Notes under the pieces: generated by a model
Told to the model about the DNA's origin: nothing
The model's database searches: none
What the model saw: only the letters and a program-made list of their open reading frames with translations
Part shown: piece after piece, positions 36,178 to 47,948 of the stretch
How the letters are laid out: the number at the start of each line of letters is the position of its first letter
Position numbering within the stretch: the stretch's first letter is position 1
Program-made: the position numbers and the translations under genes
Source of the DNA: Flavobacteriaceae bacterium
Lineage (GTDB): Bacteria > Bacteroidota > Bacteroidia > Flavobacteriales > Flavobacteriaceae
NCBI GenBank assembly: GCA_022425945.1
Contig: JAKMEK010000038.1
Span: 1 to 64,000 of the forward strand
DNA: 64,000 nt
Direction: 5' to 3'

Positions 36178-37192
36178 TGTATCGATTTTCCACATTTTCT
36201 ATTGTTTTCCCTGTAATGCTGGGAGCTGAAATTCCATCTTGTAGTTTGAGAGGAGAAATAAAAATGCGTGCCTCGTCCCACAAATTTTGATCAATAAAAT
36301 GCTGTAGGGTTTTCGTGCCTCCTTCAACCAGAATAGAAGAAATTCCCTTCTGCTGTAAAAAAATCAAACTGTTTTCTAAAAACTGTATCGGTGAACAATC
36401 CTCATCCATTCCTAATGATTTTTTGGTCAGTTGTAAACTGTTGGCCGTTTCATCAAAAAAATGGGTATTGAGGGGGATTCGACCAGAGGGGTCCAATGCA
36501 ATGCGAACAGGGTTATTCCCTTTCACCAACCGACTAGTCAATTTTGGGTTGTCTGCTAAAATGGTTTGAGTACCTACTAAAATTCCATTCTCTTGGGTTC
36601 GCCATTGATGTACCAGTACCTGATCTTCTTTGCTGCTCAAAAAAACGGGTTTTGTTTCTGAACGTTGGTTGGGTAGAGGGGCGATAAACCCATCGGCACT
36701 CTCTGCCCATTTTAGTATAATATATGGACGTTTTTTTTGATGCACAGTAAAGAAACGTTTATTCAATTCTTGAGCTTCTTTTTCAAGCACACCAACTACT
36801 ACCCTAATGCCAGCTTCTTTCAAGGTGCGAATTCCACTACCGTTTACTTGGTCAAACGGATCTACACAACCAACAACAACCCTTTTGAGCTGATGGGTAA
36901 CGATCAAATTCGAGCAAGGAGGTGTTTTTCCCGTATGATTGCAGGGTTCAAGGTTTACATAGAGCGTACTCTCTTTGAGCAAGGCCTTATTTTTTACGCT
37001 AGCAATTGCATTAACTTCTGCATGTGCCTCTCCAGCTTTTTGGTGCCAACCTTCGCCGATAATACGGTTGTTGTGGACAATGACACTTCCAACTAAAGGA
37101 TTCGGGTAGGTCTTTCCTAGGCCCTTAAGCGCCAGATCAAGGCAACGTTGCATATAGATTTCATGGTCAATATTTTCCTGTTTCAAATCCAA
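36143..37192 (-). CDS. ribD: Bifunctional riboflavin deaminase/reductase
   Basis: This protein carries out the second and third steps of riboflavin synthesis. The N-terminal deaminase has NPLVGSVIVHNN, the zinc motif HAEVNAI and EPCNHTGKTPPCSNLI; the reductase domain starts around RPYIILKWAESADGF. The frame holds TTG 37192 (349 residues), TTG 37186 and ATG 37153. I prefer TTG 37192 because HEIYMQRCLDLA aligns with the usual family N-terminus. Confidence 0.93.
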   Translation of the reverse strand: MDLKQENIDHEIYMQRCLDLALKGLGKTYPNPLVGSVIVHNNRIIGEGWHQKAGEAHAEVNAIASVKNKALLKESTLYVNLEPCNHTGKTPPCSNLIVTHQLKRVVVGCVDPFDQVNGSGIRTLKEAGIRVVVGVLEKEAQELNKRFFTVHQKKRPYIILKWAESADGFIAPLPNQRSETKPVFLSSKEDQVLVHQWRTQENGILVGTQTILADNPKLTSRLVKGNNPVRIALDPSGRIPLNTHFFDETANSLQLTKKSLGMDEDCSPIQFLENSLIFLQQKGISSILVEGGTKTLQHFIDQNLWDEARIFISPLKLQDGISAPSITGKTIENVENRYISLLPQPQKHP

Positions 37193-37244
37193 GGGGAAAA
37201 TGGTATTTTAGCGTAAAATTTAATTTCACCAAAGATAGAAAGAT

Positions 37245-37723
37245 ATGGCAATCATTCGCAGGGTTCGACCAGAAGATGATAAATCACTCGCTGTGATTAT
37301 TCGATCTGTATTGATTGAATTGGGGGTGCCAAAAGTTGGGACTGCATATGCAGATCCAGAGCTAGATCATATGACTTCTGCCTATGAAAAAGCCCGCAGC
37401 GCTTATTTTGTCGTGGAAGTGGAGGGCAAACTACTCGGTGGAGCAGGGATAGCCCCATTGTCAGGGGAAGATCCATCAGTTTGTGAATTGCAAAAAATGT
37501 ATTTTTCTTCCGCGGCACGTGGTTTGGGGTTAGGAAAAGAAATGATTGATACCTGCCTTGATTTTGCAAAAGCGAATGACTTCACCATGTGTTACCTAGA
37601 AACATTACCTTATATGGAGGCAGCCCAAAAACTCTACCTAAAAACGGGTTTCGATTATATAGATGGGCCCATGGGGGATACAGGACATACTTCATGTAAT
37701 GTTTGGTTGACAAAGTCTTTAGT

Positions 37724-37727
<4 letters not shown>
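37245..37727 (+). CDS. GNAT family N-acetyltransferase
   Basis: The 160-residue protein has IRRVRPEDDKSLAVIIRSV, LQKMYFSSAARGLGLGKEMID (acetyl-CoA loop) and YLETLPYMEAAQKLYLKTGF. The substrate is unknown. Its stop overlaps the start of prmC (ATGA), so it is cotranslated with the release-factor methylase. Confidence 0.87.
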
Positions 37728-40554
<2,827 letters not shown>

Positions 40555-40619
40555 ATCTAACATTTACCTTATAAATAAAACTATTTTCGTCAGCTATTTC
40601 ATAGCATCGATCGGTTTGT

Positions 40620-40627
40620 TACATTTG
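40620..40627 (+). promoter_or_regulatory. -7 promoter element upstream of DUF6913 gene
   Basis: TACATTTG matches TAnnTTTG and ends 17 bases before the GTG start at 40645. Confidence 0.4.
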
Positions 40628-40644
40628 CAAAAAAAAAGTAGTTC

Positions 40645-41154
40645 GTGTTTAGAAAATTTTGGCATCGACGTGCATATGCAAAAGACCGCAAAAAAGCGAT
40701 GGCTGCAAAAGACCTTGAACAGTCGTTTAAGGTAAAGAAGATCAGCGTTATTTTGGATGCATCGTTGGGAATAAATCGCGACTTTTTTTTGGACTTAGCT
40801 AAACAATTTTCAATTCCGCAGACCAGTATTTCTTTTCTTGTTTTTGCCTCTGGAGATAATGTTGATAAGGAATATGTTGACTTTTTCAATAAAAGTGAGA
40901 TTAGTTTTTTTGGTAAATTCAGTGATGAACTAAGTCGTTTTTGCGCGAAAGAAGCAGATTTGCAAATCAACTATTTTAATGAAGAAAATCTTTATTTCGA
41001 ATGGGTGGCAAGCGCTGCAAAAAAGAGATTGAGTGTTGGTTTTTCAAAGGCCAACCATAATATAAATGACCTTATTTTGGATATGGATCCGAAGAGTACA
41101 GAATTGGTGAAAAAGGAATTGGTGAAATACCTGAGAATCCTTAAAAAAATATAA
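40645..41154 (+). CDS. Conserved flavobacterial protein, DUF6913-like
   Basis: The 169-residue protein starts at GTG 40645 with a basic helix (MFRKFWHRRAYAKDRKK), then an alpha/beta domain with ISVILDASLGINRDFF and CAKEADLQINYFNE. It has no signal peptide. I place it in DUF6913 from its position between ligA and dapA, as I recall in related genomes. The function is unknown. dapA follows after one base. Confidence 0.75.
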   Translation: MFRKFWHRRAYAKDRKKAMAAKDLEQSFKVKKISVILDASLGINRDFFLDLAKQFSIPQTSISFLVFASGDNVDKEYVDFFNKSEISFFGKFSDELSRFCAKEADLQINYFNEENLYFEWVASAAKKRLSVGFSKANHNINDLILDMDPKSTELVKKELVKYLRILKKI

Positions 41155-41155
41155 T

Positions 41156-42034
41156 ATGCAAGAATTGAAAGGAGTAGGTGTAGCCATGGTAACACCCTTT
41201 GCTGAGGATGGAGGAATTGACTATCCTGCTTTAAAAAATCTGATTGAGTTTTATGTCGAGCAAGGTATAGATTATTTAGTGGTTTTGGGGACTACTGCTG
41301 AATCTGTTACCTTAACTTCTGAGGAAAAAGTAACCCTAATGCGAAAAGTGGTGGATTTCAATCAAAATCGTCTGCCATTGGTTGTTGGTAAAGGTGGAAA
41401 CAATACTGCTGCTTTGGTTAATGAGATTGAACAAACCGATTTTGAAGGGTATACAGCTATTTTGTCAGTTTGCCCTTACTACAACCGTCCCAATCAAGAA
41501 GGGATTTTTCAGCACTTTAGTGCAGTTGCAACTGCCGCCCCATTGCCTGTAATTTTATACAATGTTCCTTCAAGAACTGGTGCATCAATAGCAAACGAAA
41601 CAACCTTGCGTTTAATTGATGCCCACAAAAACATTATTGGAATCAAAGATGCCTCTGCAGACATGGTACTTGGAGAAGCCTTAATCAAAGCTGTTCCAGA
41701 TTACTTTTTGGTTTTATCTGGTGATGATGAAACTGCACTTAATTTGTGTGAGATTGGCGGTCACGGTGTGATTTCTGTCATTGCTGGGGGACTACCAAAA
41801 CAGTTTTCTACCCTAATACATCTGGGATTAAAGGGAGAGTCCACTGCTGCACATGCTGGCTTAGCGCAAATTCTTCCTATGATAAAATTGATTTTTGAAG
41901 AAGGTAATCCAACTGGTCTAAAAGCTCTGTTAGCCCTTCAAGAGCGCTGCAGTAGCCAATTGCGCCTACCTTTGGTTGAGGCGAGTTCTGTCTTGCAAAG
42001 CAAGATTGAAAGTGCTTCTTCGACCCTTGTATAA
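41156..42034 (+). CDS. dapA: 4-Hydroxy-tetrahydrodipicolinate synthase
   Basis: This enzyme condenses pyruvate and aspartate semialdehyde in lysine/diaminopimelate synthesis. The 292-residue TIM barrel has LGTTAESVTL, YYNRPNQEGIFQHF, YNVPSRTG (catalytic tyrosine upstream) and the Schiff-base lysine in GIKDASAD. Its downstream pathway partner dapF lies 11 kb away. Confidence 0.96.
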   Translation: MQELKGVGVAMVTPFAEDGGIDYPALKNLIEFYVEQGIDYLVVLGTTAESVTLTSEEKVTLMRKVVDFNQNRLPLVVGKGGNNTAALVNEIEQTDFEGYTAILSVCPYYNRPNQEGIFQHFSAVATAAPLPVILYNVPSRTGASIANETTLRLIDAHKNIIGIKDASADMVLGEALIKAVPDYFLVLSGDDETALNLCEIGGHGVISVIAGGLPKQFSTLIHLGLKGESTAAHAGLAQILPMIKLIFEEGNPTGLKALLALQERCSSQLRLPLVEASSVLQSKIESASSTLV

Positions 42035-42108
42035 TTAAATGTTAAATCAAAAAGAATACAGAGAAGAAAGCTTCAAGAGTAGTACTTTCCAAATTCGTTT
42101 TATTTGAC

Positions 42109-42116
42109 TAAATTTG
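42109..42116 (+). promoter_or_regulatory. -7 promoter element of bamD operon
   Basis: TAAATTTG matches TAnnTTTG and ends only 4 bases before the bamD ATG, so transcription would start at or inside the start codon. Confidence 0.45.
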
Positions 42117-42120
42117 CCGT

Positions 42121-42951
42121 ATGTTAAAAATCATCCGATTTTCCTTTATTTTCATCGTTCTTCTTGGATTAACGAGTTCGTGTAACGCCTACCAAAAAAT
42201 GCTTAACAACCCAGATATGGCTGAAAAGTATAAGGCTGCTGAAGCTTATTATACTTCGGGTGAATACAGAAAGGCGAATCGCCTATTTGAGCAAATTTTG
42301 CCTTCCTACCGTGGAAAGCCACAGGCACAAAGGATTATCTTCTTTTTTGCTGATTCATATTTTCAGATCAAAGACTACTATTTAGCTGCTTATCAATTTG
42401 AAAGTTTTGTTCGTTCCTATCCCAACAGTGGTCGTTTAGATGAAGCTAATTTTATGGCTGCCAAGAGTTACTACATGCTTTCCCCAAAGTATAGTTTGGA
42501 TCAAAAAAACACGAACGAGGCAATCGATAAACTGCAAATTTTTATTGATAATTATCCGCAGTCCGAATACCTGACCGAGGCGAACGCATTTATACAAGAA
42601 CTGCAAACCAAATTGGAAAAGAAAGATTTTGAGATTTCAAAACAATACCACACCATTCGCGATTACAAAGCATCGATAAGTTCTTCGAATAATTTTATTT
42701 CCTCTTATCCGGGTACACCTTTTAGAGAAGATGCACTCTATTATAAATTCATTTCTTCTTATGAAATTGCGATTAACAGTGTTCCTGCAAAGAAGTTAAT
42801 GCGTTTAAAAGAGCTTAACGAAATTTATCAAACGCTTCTACGTTATTACCCTGAGACGCTATTCATTGAAGATGTAGACAAAAAAATGGAACGCGTTGCA
42901 ACAGAGATTGCCAGTATAGAAAAGAACATCACTAACACGACGACTAAATAA
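42121..42951 (+). CDS. bamD: Outer-membrane assembly factor BamD
   Basis: The 276-residue lipoprotein (lipobox TSSC, residues about 17-20) has TPR repeats: YYTSGEYRKANRLFEQIL, FADSYFQIKDYYLAAYQFE and NEAIDKLQIFIDNYPQSEYL. BamD works with BamA to insert beta-barrels, for which the SurA-like proteins at 4.4-6.6 kb deliver clients. It leads the bamD-rpoZ-coaBC-DUF4835 operon. Confidence 0.93.
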   Translation: MLKIIRFSFIFIVLLGLTSSCNAYQKMLNNPDMAEKYKAAEAYYTSGEYRKANRLFEQILPSYRGKPQAQRIIFFFADSYFQIKDYYLAAYQFESFVRSYPNSGRLDEANFMAAKSYYMLSPKYSLDQKNTNEAIDKLQIFIDNYPQSEYLTEANAFIQELQTKLEKKDFEISKQYHTIRDYKASISSSNNFISSYPGTPFREDALYYKFISSYEIAINSVPAKKLMRLKELNEIYQTLLRYYPETLFIEDVDKKMERVATEIASIEKNITNTTTK

Positions 42952-42956
42952 TCGAT

Positions 42957-43277
42957 ATGACCAAGTACAGAGAATCTAAAGCACCAGCTTCAACCACTAC
43001 CTATGACAAGAACCAGGTAGAAGGCGAAACACAAAACATTTATGAAGCCATTGCTATTATTGCAAAGCGTTCTTCACAAATCAATTTGGACATCAAGAAA
43101 GAATTGCACGAAAAACTTGAGGAGTTTGCAACACACAACGACAGTTTAGAAGAAATTTTTGAAAACAAGGAGCAAATTGAGGTGTCTAAGTTTTATGAAA
43201 GTCTTCCAAAGCCACATGCTTTAGCTGTAGATGAATGGTTGAATGACCAAGTCTACCACCGTAATACAGAGGAATAA
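42957..43277 (+). CDS. rpoZ: RNA polymerase omega subunit
   Basis: The 106-residue protein contains the RpoZ-like core NIYEAIAIIAKRSSQINLDIKKELHEKL. Bacteroidota omega subunits have this divergent form. It lies 5 bases after bamD and 5 bases before coaBC. Confidence 0.88.
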   Translation: MTKYRESKAPASTTTYDKNQVEGETQNIYEAIAIIAKRSSQINLDIKKELHEKLEEFATHNDSLEEIFENKEQIEVSKFYESLPKPHALAVDEWLNDQVYHRNTEE

Positions 43278-43282
43278 GCGCT

Positions 43283-44491
43283 ATGTCAGTGCTTAGTGGA
43301 AAGAAAGTTCTCTTGGGTATTACCGGAGGCATTGCTGCTTATAAAACGCCATTACTGGTCCGTGCGCTAGTGAAAAAAGGCGCAGAGGTTAAGGTAGTCA
43401 TGACACCATCGGCACCCGACTTTGTTACACCACTTACTTTATCAACCCTTTCTAACAATCCCGTTGTATCTACTTTTACGGCTGAAGGAGATTCCGATCA
43501 CCCAGCATGGAATAATCATGTTGAATTAGCCCTTTGGGCTGATCTTTTTTTGATTGCCCCCGCCACATCGAATACCTTGTCCTCCATGGCACACGCTCGA
43601 TGTAATAATTTATTACTCGCCTGTTATCTTTCTGCACAATGCCCAATTTTCATTGCACCAGCGATGGACTTAGACATGTATGCGCATCCAGCAAATCAAG
43701 CAAATATGGAAAAATTGCTCAGTTTTGGGCACAGTATTTTTCCGGCACAAGAAGGTTTCTTGGCTAGTGGATTAGAAGGGAAGGGGAGAATGATGGAACC
43801 CGAAGAAATTATTTGTGGTCTCGAAGAAAACCTTCAAGCTAAAGCACCCTTGAACGGAAAGCAGGTTTTGATTACAGCTGGACCTACCTATGAGGCCATA
43901 GACCCTGTTCGCTTTATCGGGAATCATTCTTCAGGAAAAATGGGCTTTGCCTTGGCTGAAGAAGCTGCTGCCCTTGGCGCTAGGGTAGTGTTGGTTTCTG
44001 GACCTACCGCACTTAGTGTAGAGCATCCAAATATTCACCTCGTTCCTGTAACGTCTGCCGCTCAGATGCATGCGGCTGTTTTTGAGCACTATGCTAAGAT
44101 GGATGTTGCCATCGCTGCTGCTGCTGTTGCAGATTTTAGACCTTCTAGCCCTGCAGAACAAAAGATTAAGAAACAAACTGGTCTTCCGCAAATCCACCTG
44201 ACTGAAACTGTGGATATTCTTGCGCAAATGGGGCATGAGAAGAAAAGCCAATTTCTGCTTGGTTTTGCCTTGGAAACTGAAAATGAATTGAGCAATGCTA
44301 AAGGGAAGTGTGCACGAAAAAACCTAGATGCGATTGTGCTCAACTCTTTGAATGATTCCGATGCTGGTTTTGGAGGAAGTCAAAATAAAATCACCTACAT
44401 TAAAAATGATGGTAGTACAGTTTCATTTAATTTGAAACCAAAGACGGCTGTAGCCAAAGATATTTTCACCCAAATCCTTCCTGCGTTATGA
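43283..44491 (+). CDS. coaBC: Phosphopantothenoylcysteine decarboxylase/synthetase
   Basis: This is a bifunctional coenzyme A enzyme. The N-terminal CoaC flavoprotein has GITGGIAAYKTPLLVRAL, IAPATSNTLSSMAHA and APAMDLDMYAHPAN. The C-terminal CoaB domain has TAGPTYEAIDPVRFIGNHSSGKMG and AAVADFRP. At 402 residues it is a normal fusion. coaE, the last CoA step, is 4.4 kb downstream. Confidence 0.96.
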   Translation: MSVLSGKKVLLGITGGIAAYKTPLLVRALVKKGAEVKVVMTPSAPDFVTPLTLSTLSNNPVVSTFTAEGDSDHPAWNNHVELALWADLFLIAPATSNTLSSMAHARCNNLLLACYLSAQCPIFIAPAMDLDMYAHPANQANMEKLLSFGHSIFPAQEGFLASGLEGKGRMMEPEEIICGLEENLQAKAPLNGKQVLITAGPTYEAIDPVRFIGNHSSGKMGFALAEEAAALGARVVLVSGPTALSVEHPNIHLVPVTSAAQMHAAVFEHYAKMDVAIAAAAVADFRPSSPAEQKIKKQTGLPQIHLTETVDILAQMGHEKKSQFLLGFALETENELSNAKGKCARKNLDAIVLNSLNDSDAGFGGSQNKITYIKNDGSTVSFNLKPKTAVAKDIFTQILPAL

Positions 44492-45369
44492 AAAAGCTAT
44501 TATTGTTATTTCTTTTTTGTTGCCATCCTTTGTTTGCGCAAGTCATCGATTGTCGTTTTGTTGTTAATGCCGACTTAGTGAATCAGACCAATCAACAGGT
44601 TTTTTCTACCCTTGAACAGTCGCTCAATGAATTCATCAATGCAAAAGCTTGGACAGATGAAAACTTAGATAACAAAGAAAAGGTGCGATGTAGCATGATA
44701 TTCAATATCAATGCCTTCAATGGGGCGCGTTTCGAAGGAACGCTTCAAGTGCAGGTCGAACGCCCAGTTTATCAAACAAACTACTATACCCCCTTGTTTA
44801 ACTTCCTCGATAAGGATGTTGTTTTTTCTTATCAAGAATATCAACCCCTTTTTTACAATCCAGCGACCTATGAGTCGAATCTGATCTCATTGATTAGTTT
44901 CTATGTTTTTATTGCCATGGGGATAGAGGCAGACAGTTTTGCATTAAGAAGCGGTACCGATTTTTTTAAGCAAGCTCAGCAAATTCTCAGTTTAGCGCAG
45001 CAAAATGGTGCTAAAGGTTGGAATCAAGCAGATGGAAATAACAATCGATTCTGGTTGGTAGACACCCTACTTTCAAATAATTTTAAAGAATACCGTGATG
45101 TGCAATACAAGTACCATCGCAATGGAATGGATCGAATGTATGAGGACGCTTCAGATGGCAAAGAGGGTATAATGGAAGCCCTCAATGAATTTAATCTTCT
45201 GTATAATCGCCGTCCAAATGCTCTTTTGATACAAACTTTTTTTGATGCCAAGGCAGATGAGATTGTTGATTTATTTTCCTCTGGCCCTGAAGTAGATTTT
45301 AGAGAAACCAAAACTACCTTGAACAGAGTCGCTCCCTTTTTTGGACCAAAGTGGAAAAGAATTAAATAG
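44488..45369 (+). CDS. Secreted DUF4835 family protein
   Basis: The 293-residue protein has a signal peptide (about 1-17, ending LFAQ). A conserved body follows with QTNYYTPLFNFLDKDVVF, FYVFIAMGIEADSFA and a C-terminal TTLNRVAPFFGPKWKRIK. This matches the DUF4835 family as I recall it, found between coaBC and recN in Flavobacteriia. The function is unknown. It overlaps coaBC by 4 bases. Confidence 0.85.
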   Translation: MKKLLLLFLFCCHPLFAQVIDCRFVVNADLVNQTNQQVFSTLEQSLNEFINAKAWTDENLDNKEKVRCSMIFNINAFNGARFEGTLQVQVERPVYQTNYYTPLFNFLDKDVVFSYQEYQPLFYNPATYESNLISLISFYVFIAMGIEADSFALRSGTDFFKQAQQILSLAQQNGAKGWNQADGNNNRFWLVDTLLSNNFKEYRDVQYKYHRNGMDRMYEDASDGKEGIMEALNEFNLLYNRRPNALLIQTFFDAKADEIVDLFSSGPEVDFRETKTTLNRVAPFFGPKWKRIK

Positions 45370-45377
45370 TAAATATC

Positions 45378-45409
45378 TTTGTGGTTGCGCCCATGTCCTA
45401 GTATATTTG
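45378..45409 (+). promoter_or_regulatory. Promoter of recN
   Basis: TTTG at 45378-45381, a 20-base spacer and TATATTTG at 45402-45409 match both Bacteroidota promoter elements. The GTG start is 31 bases downstream. Confidence 0.7.
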
Positions 45410-45440
45410 GGTAAATTAAAACTAAAAATTCCTCACCGCT

Positions 45441-47093
45441 GTGCTGACAGAATTATCAATATCTAATTTTGCCTTGATTGACCAACTTGAGGTCAATTTT
45501 TCCAATGGAATGACCAGTATTACTGGGGAAACAGGTGCAGGAAAATCAATACTATTGGGAGGGTTAGCCCTTGTTTTAGGAAAGCGTGCCGATTTATCCA
45601 CGCTAAAGGATAAATCGAGAAAGTGTTTCATTGATGCTACCTTTTCGATCAGTGCCTATGGTTTGCAAGATTTCTTTCATTCTGTAGATCTGGATTATGA
45701 AGCGATTACCACAGTGCGTAGAGAAATAGTCCCTTCTGGAAAGTCAAGAGCTTTCATCAACGATACACCTGTAACGCTTGATGTACTTCAACAATTGGGT
45801 GAGCGTCTCATAGATGTGCATTCGCAACACCAAACCATGTCATTGGTACAAGAAGATTATCAATTAGACGTTTTGGATGCTTTGGCCAAGAATGCGATCC
45901 CCTTAAAAGAATACAGCGCTGTTTTAAAAACGTACAAAGCAATTACACGAAAAATCGATTCGCTGAGTACAGAAAAAAAAGCCTTGGAAGAAGAACGAGA
46001 TTATAATCGCTTTTTGTTGGACGAGTTAAACGCCGCTCCATTAACAGAGAACTCCATGGAAGATATGGAGAGCGAAATTCAAGAGCTCAGCAGCGTAGAA
46101 GAGTTGGAAGAAAATTTGACCAAGGCCCTTCAAATTATAGAAGAAGAGCAAATGGGTGTTGCTGTTCAGTTGAACGAGGTTCGCGCTTCCTTGCAAAAAG
46201 TAGCTGGAATCAGTGAACGCTACGAACAGCTGTCCTCTAGGGTAGAAAGTTTGCGGATAGAATTGACTGATGTGTCAAGCGAACTTTCCAATGCACAAGA
46301 AATGGTGGAAGCGAATCCTTCTCGTTTAGAAATGTTGAATGGCCAATTGCAACTGCTAAATGATCTGCTGAAAAAGCATCATGTACAATCGCTAGCGGAA
46401 TTGGTTGAACGACGAAATCAATTGGAACAGAAAGTCATTCAGACCGAAAACCTAGAAGAAGATTTACAGTCCTTGGTCAAAGAGCAAAAGGGATTGATTG
46501 TTCAACTTGATACATTGAGTCAAAAATTAAGTGAAAACAGGCAAAAGGCTATTCCTGTTTTTATGGATCAAATGGAGAAAATCCTTTCTCTATTGGGAAT
46601 GCCTAACGCACGATTTAACTTAACACTGATCGCGTCGGATGACTATTTGAGTCATGGAAAAGAAAAACTAGATTTTACCTTTTCTGCCAACCAGGGGAGT
46701 GATTTCGGATCCTTAAAAAAGGTCGCTTCAGGCGGAGAGTTATCTCGAATTATGCTTAGTATAAAAGCTATCTTATCTCAGTTTAAAACCCTGCCTACGA
46801 TCATTTTTGATGAAATAGATACCGGAGTCTCAGGAGAAGTGGCTTATAAAATAGCCGATATTATGCATCATATGGGGAAATACATGCAAGTAATGACCAT
46901 AACGCATTTACCACAAGTAGCGGCCAAAGGAGCTCATCATTTTAAGGTGTTCAAAGAAACTCGGGATGGAAGCACCTTTACCCAACTAAAAAAACTTCAA
47001 AGTCAAGAACGAATTGAAGAAGTCGCTCAAATGCTCGCAGGAGATGCTCTCAGCGATACTGCGCTCCAACACGCAAAAGAGTTATTGAATTAA
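45441..47093 (+). CDS. recN: DNA repair protein RecN
   Basis: The 550-residue SMC-like ATPase has Walker A TGETGAGKSILLGGL, long coiled coils (about 155-365), ABC signature ASGGELSRIMLSIKA and Walker B IIFDEIDTGVSGE. It acts in double-strand break repair. The start is GTG 45441, giving the normal N-terminus LTELSISNFALID. Confidence 0.95.
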   Translation: MLTELSISNFALIDQLEVNFSNGMTSITGETGAGKSILLGGLALVLGKRADLSTLKDKSRKCFIDATFSISAYGLQDFFHSVDLDYEAITTVRREIVPSGKSRAFINDTPVTLDVLQQLGERLIDVHSQHQTMSLVQEDYQLDVLDALAKNAIPLKEYSAVLKTYKAITRKIDSLSTEKKALEEERDYNRFLLDELNAAPLTENSMEDMESEIQELSSVEELEENLTKALQIIEEEQMGVAVQLNEVRASLQKVAGISERYEQLSSRVESLRIELTDVSSELSNAQEMVEANPSRLEMLNGQLQLLNDLLKKHHVQSLAELVERRNQLEQKVIQTENLEEDLQSLVKEQKGLIVQLDTLSQKLSENRQKAIPVFMDQMEKILSLLGMPNARFNLTLIASDDYLSHGKEKLDFTFSANQGSDFGSLKKVASGGELSRIMLSIKAILSQFKTLPTIIFDEIDTGVSGEVAYKIADIMHHMGKYMQVMTITHLPQVAAKGAHHFKVFKETRDGSTFTQLKKLQSQERIEEVAQMLAGDALSDTALQHAKELLN

Positions 47094-47095
47094 CG

Positions 47096-47103
47096 TATAT
47101 TTG
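47096..47103 (+). promoter_or_regulatory. -7 promoter element of fabI
   Basis: TATATTTG matches TAnnTTTG, 3 bases after the recN stop and 25 bases before the fabI start codon. Confidence 0.45.
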
Positions 47104-47128
47104 TATCTCATATTAAATCGAACGAATT

Positions 47129-47938
47129 ATGTCCCACAACTTATTAAAAGGGAAAAAAGGAATCATATTTGGTGCACTAGATCACCAATCAATTGCATGG
47201 AAAACAGCCGAGAGCGTTCATGCTCAAGGAGGTCAAGTGGTCTTGACCAATGCACCTGTAGCCATGCGCATGGGAACCATCAACGAACTGGGTGAAAAAA
47301 TCAATGCACCAGTAATTCCAGCTGATGCATCATCTTTATCGGATTTAGAAAACCTAATTGATAAAGCAACCGAGCATTTTGGTGGAAAAATTGATTTTGT
47401 ATTGCACTCCATAGGTATGTCAGTTAACGTACGAAAAGGGAAACACTATACCGCACTCAACCACGATTGGATGACCAAAGGATGGGATGTTTCTGCCGTG
47501 TCTTTTCACAAACTCATGCAAACTCTATATGCTAAAGATGCAATGAATGAGTGGGGAAGCATTGTCGCATTGACGTACATTGCTGCACAACGAACTTTTC
47601 CAAACTACAATGATATGGCCGACAACAAGGCTTATTTAGAGTCTATTGCACGTAGTTTTGGTTATTATATGGGGAAAGACAAAAAAGTACGGGTTAATAC
47701 CATTTCGCAATCTCCTACACTCACCACAGCGGGTCAAGGAGTAAAAGGATTGGACGGATTTTTAACCTATGCTTCCAAAACATCTCCACTAGGAAATGCT
47801 TCTGCGAAAGAATGTGCTGATTATGCCGTAATGATGTTCTCTGATTTCACCAAAAAGGTTACTATGCAAAACCTCTTTCACGATGGTGGTTTTTCTACCA
47901 CAGGTGTTAGCCAAGAGGTGATAGATTCCTTACAGTAA
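47129..47938 (+). CDS. fabI: Enoyl-[acyl-carrier-protein] reductase
   Basis: This enzyme reduces the enoyl-ACP double bond, the last step of the fatty-acid elongation cycle. The 269-residue SDR protein has GIIFGALDHQSIAWKTA, VLHSIGMS, the Y-x6-K pair in YNDMADNKAYLES, and NTISQSPTLTTAG. It is preceded by its own -7 element and followed by the YbbR and coaE genes. Confidence 0.95.
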   Translation: MSHNLLKGKKGIIFGALDHQSIAWKTAESVHAQGGQVVLTNAPVAMRMGTINELGEKINAPVIPADASSLSDLENLIDKATEHFGGKIDFVLHSIGMSVNVRKGKHYTALNHDWMTKGWDVSAVSFHKLMQTLYAKDAMNEWGSIVALTYIAAQRTFPNYNDMADNKAYLESIARSFGYYMGKDKKVRVNTISQSPTLTTAGQGVKGLDGFLTYASKTSPLGNASAKECADYAVMMFSDFTKKVTMQNLFHDGGFSTTGVSQEVIDSLQ

Positions 47939-47948
47939 ATAATTTCCT

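Noticed and set aside
36186-36194. TTTTCCACA, one mismatch from a DnaA box, about 590 bases from dnaA
   Set aside because: It is a single copy inside the ribD coding sequence. No cluster of boxes or AT-rich unwinding region accompanies it, so an origin is not supported.
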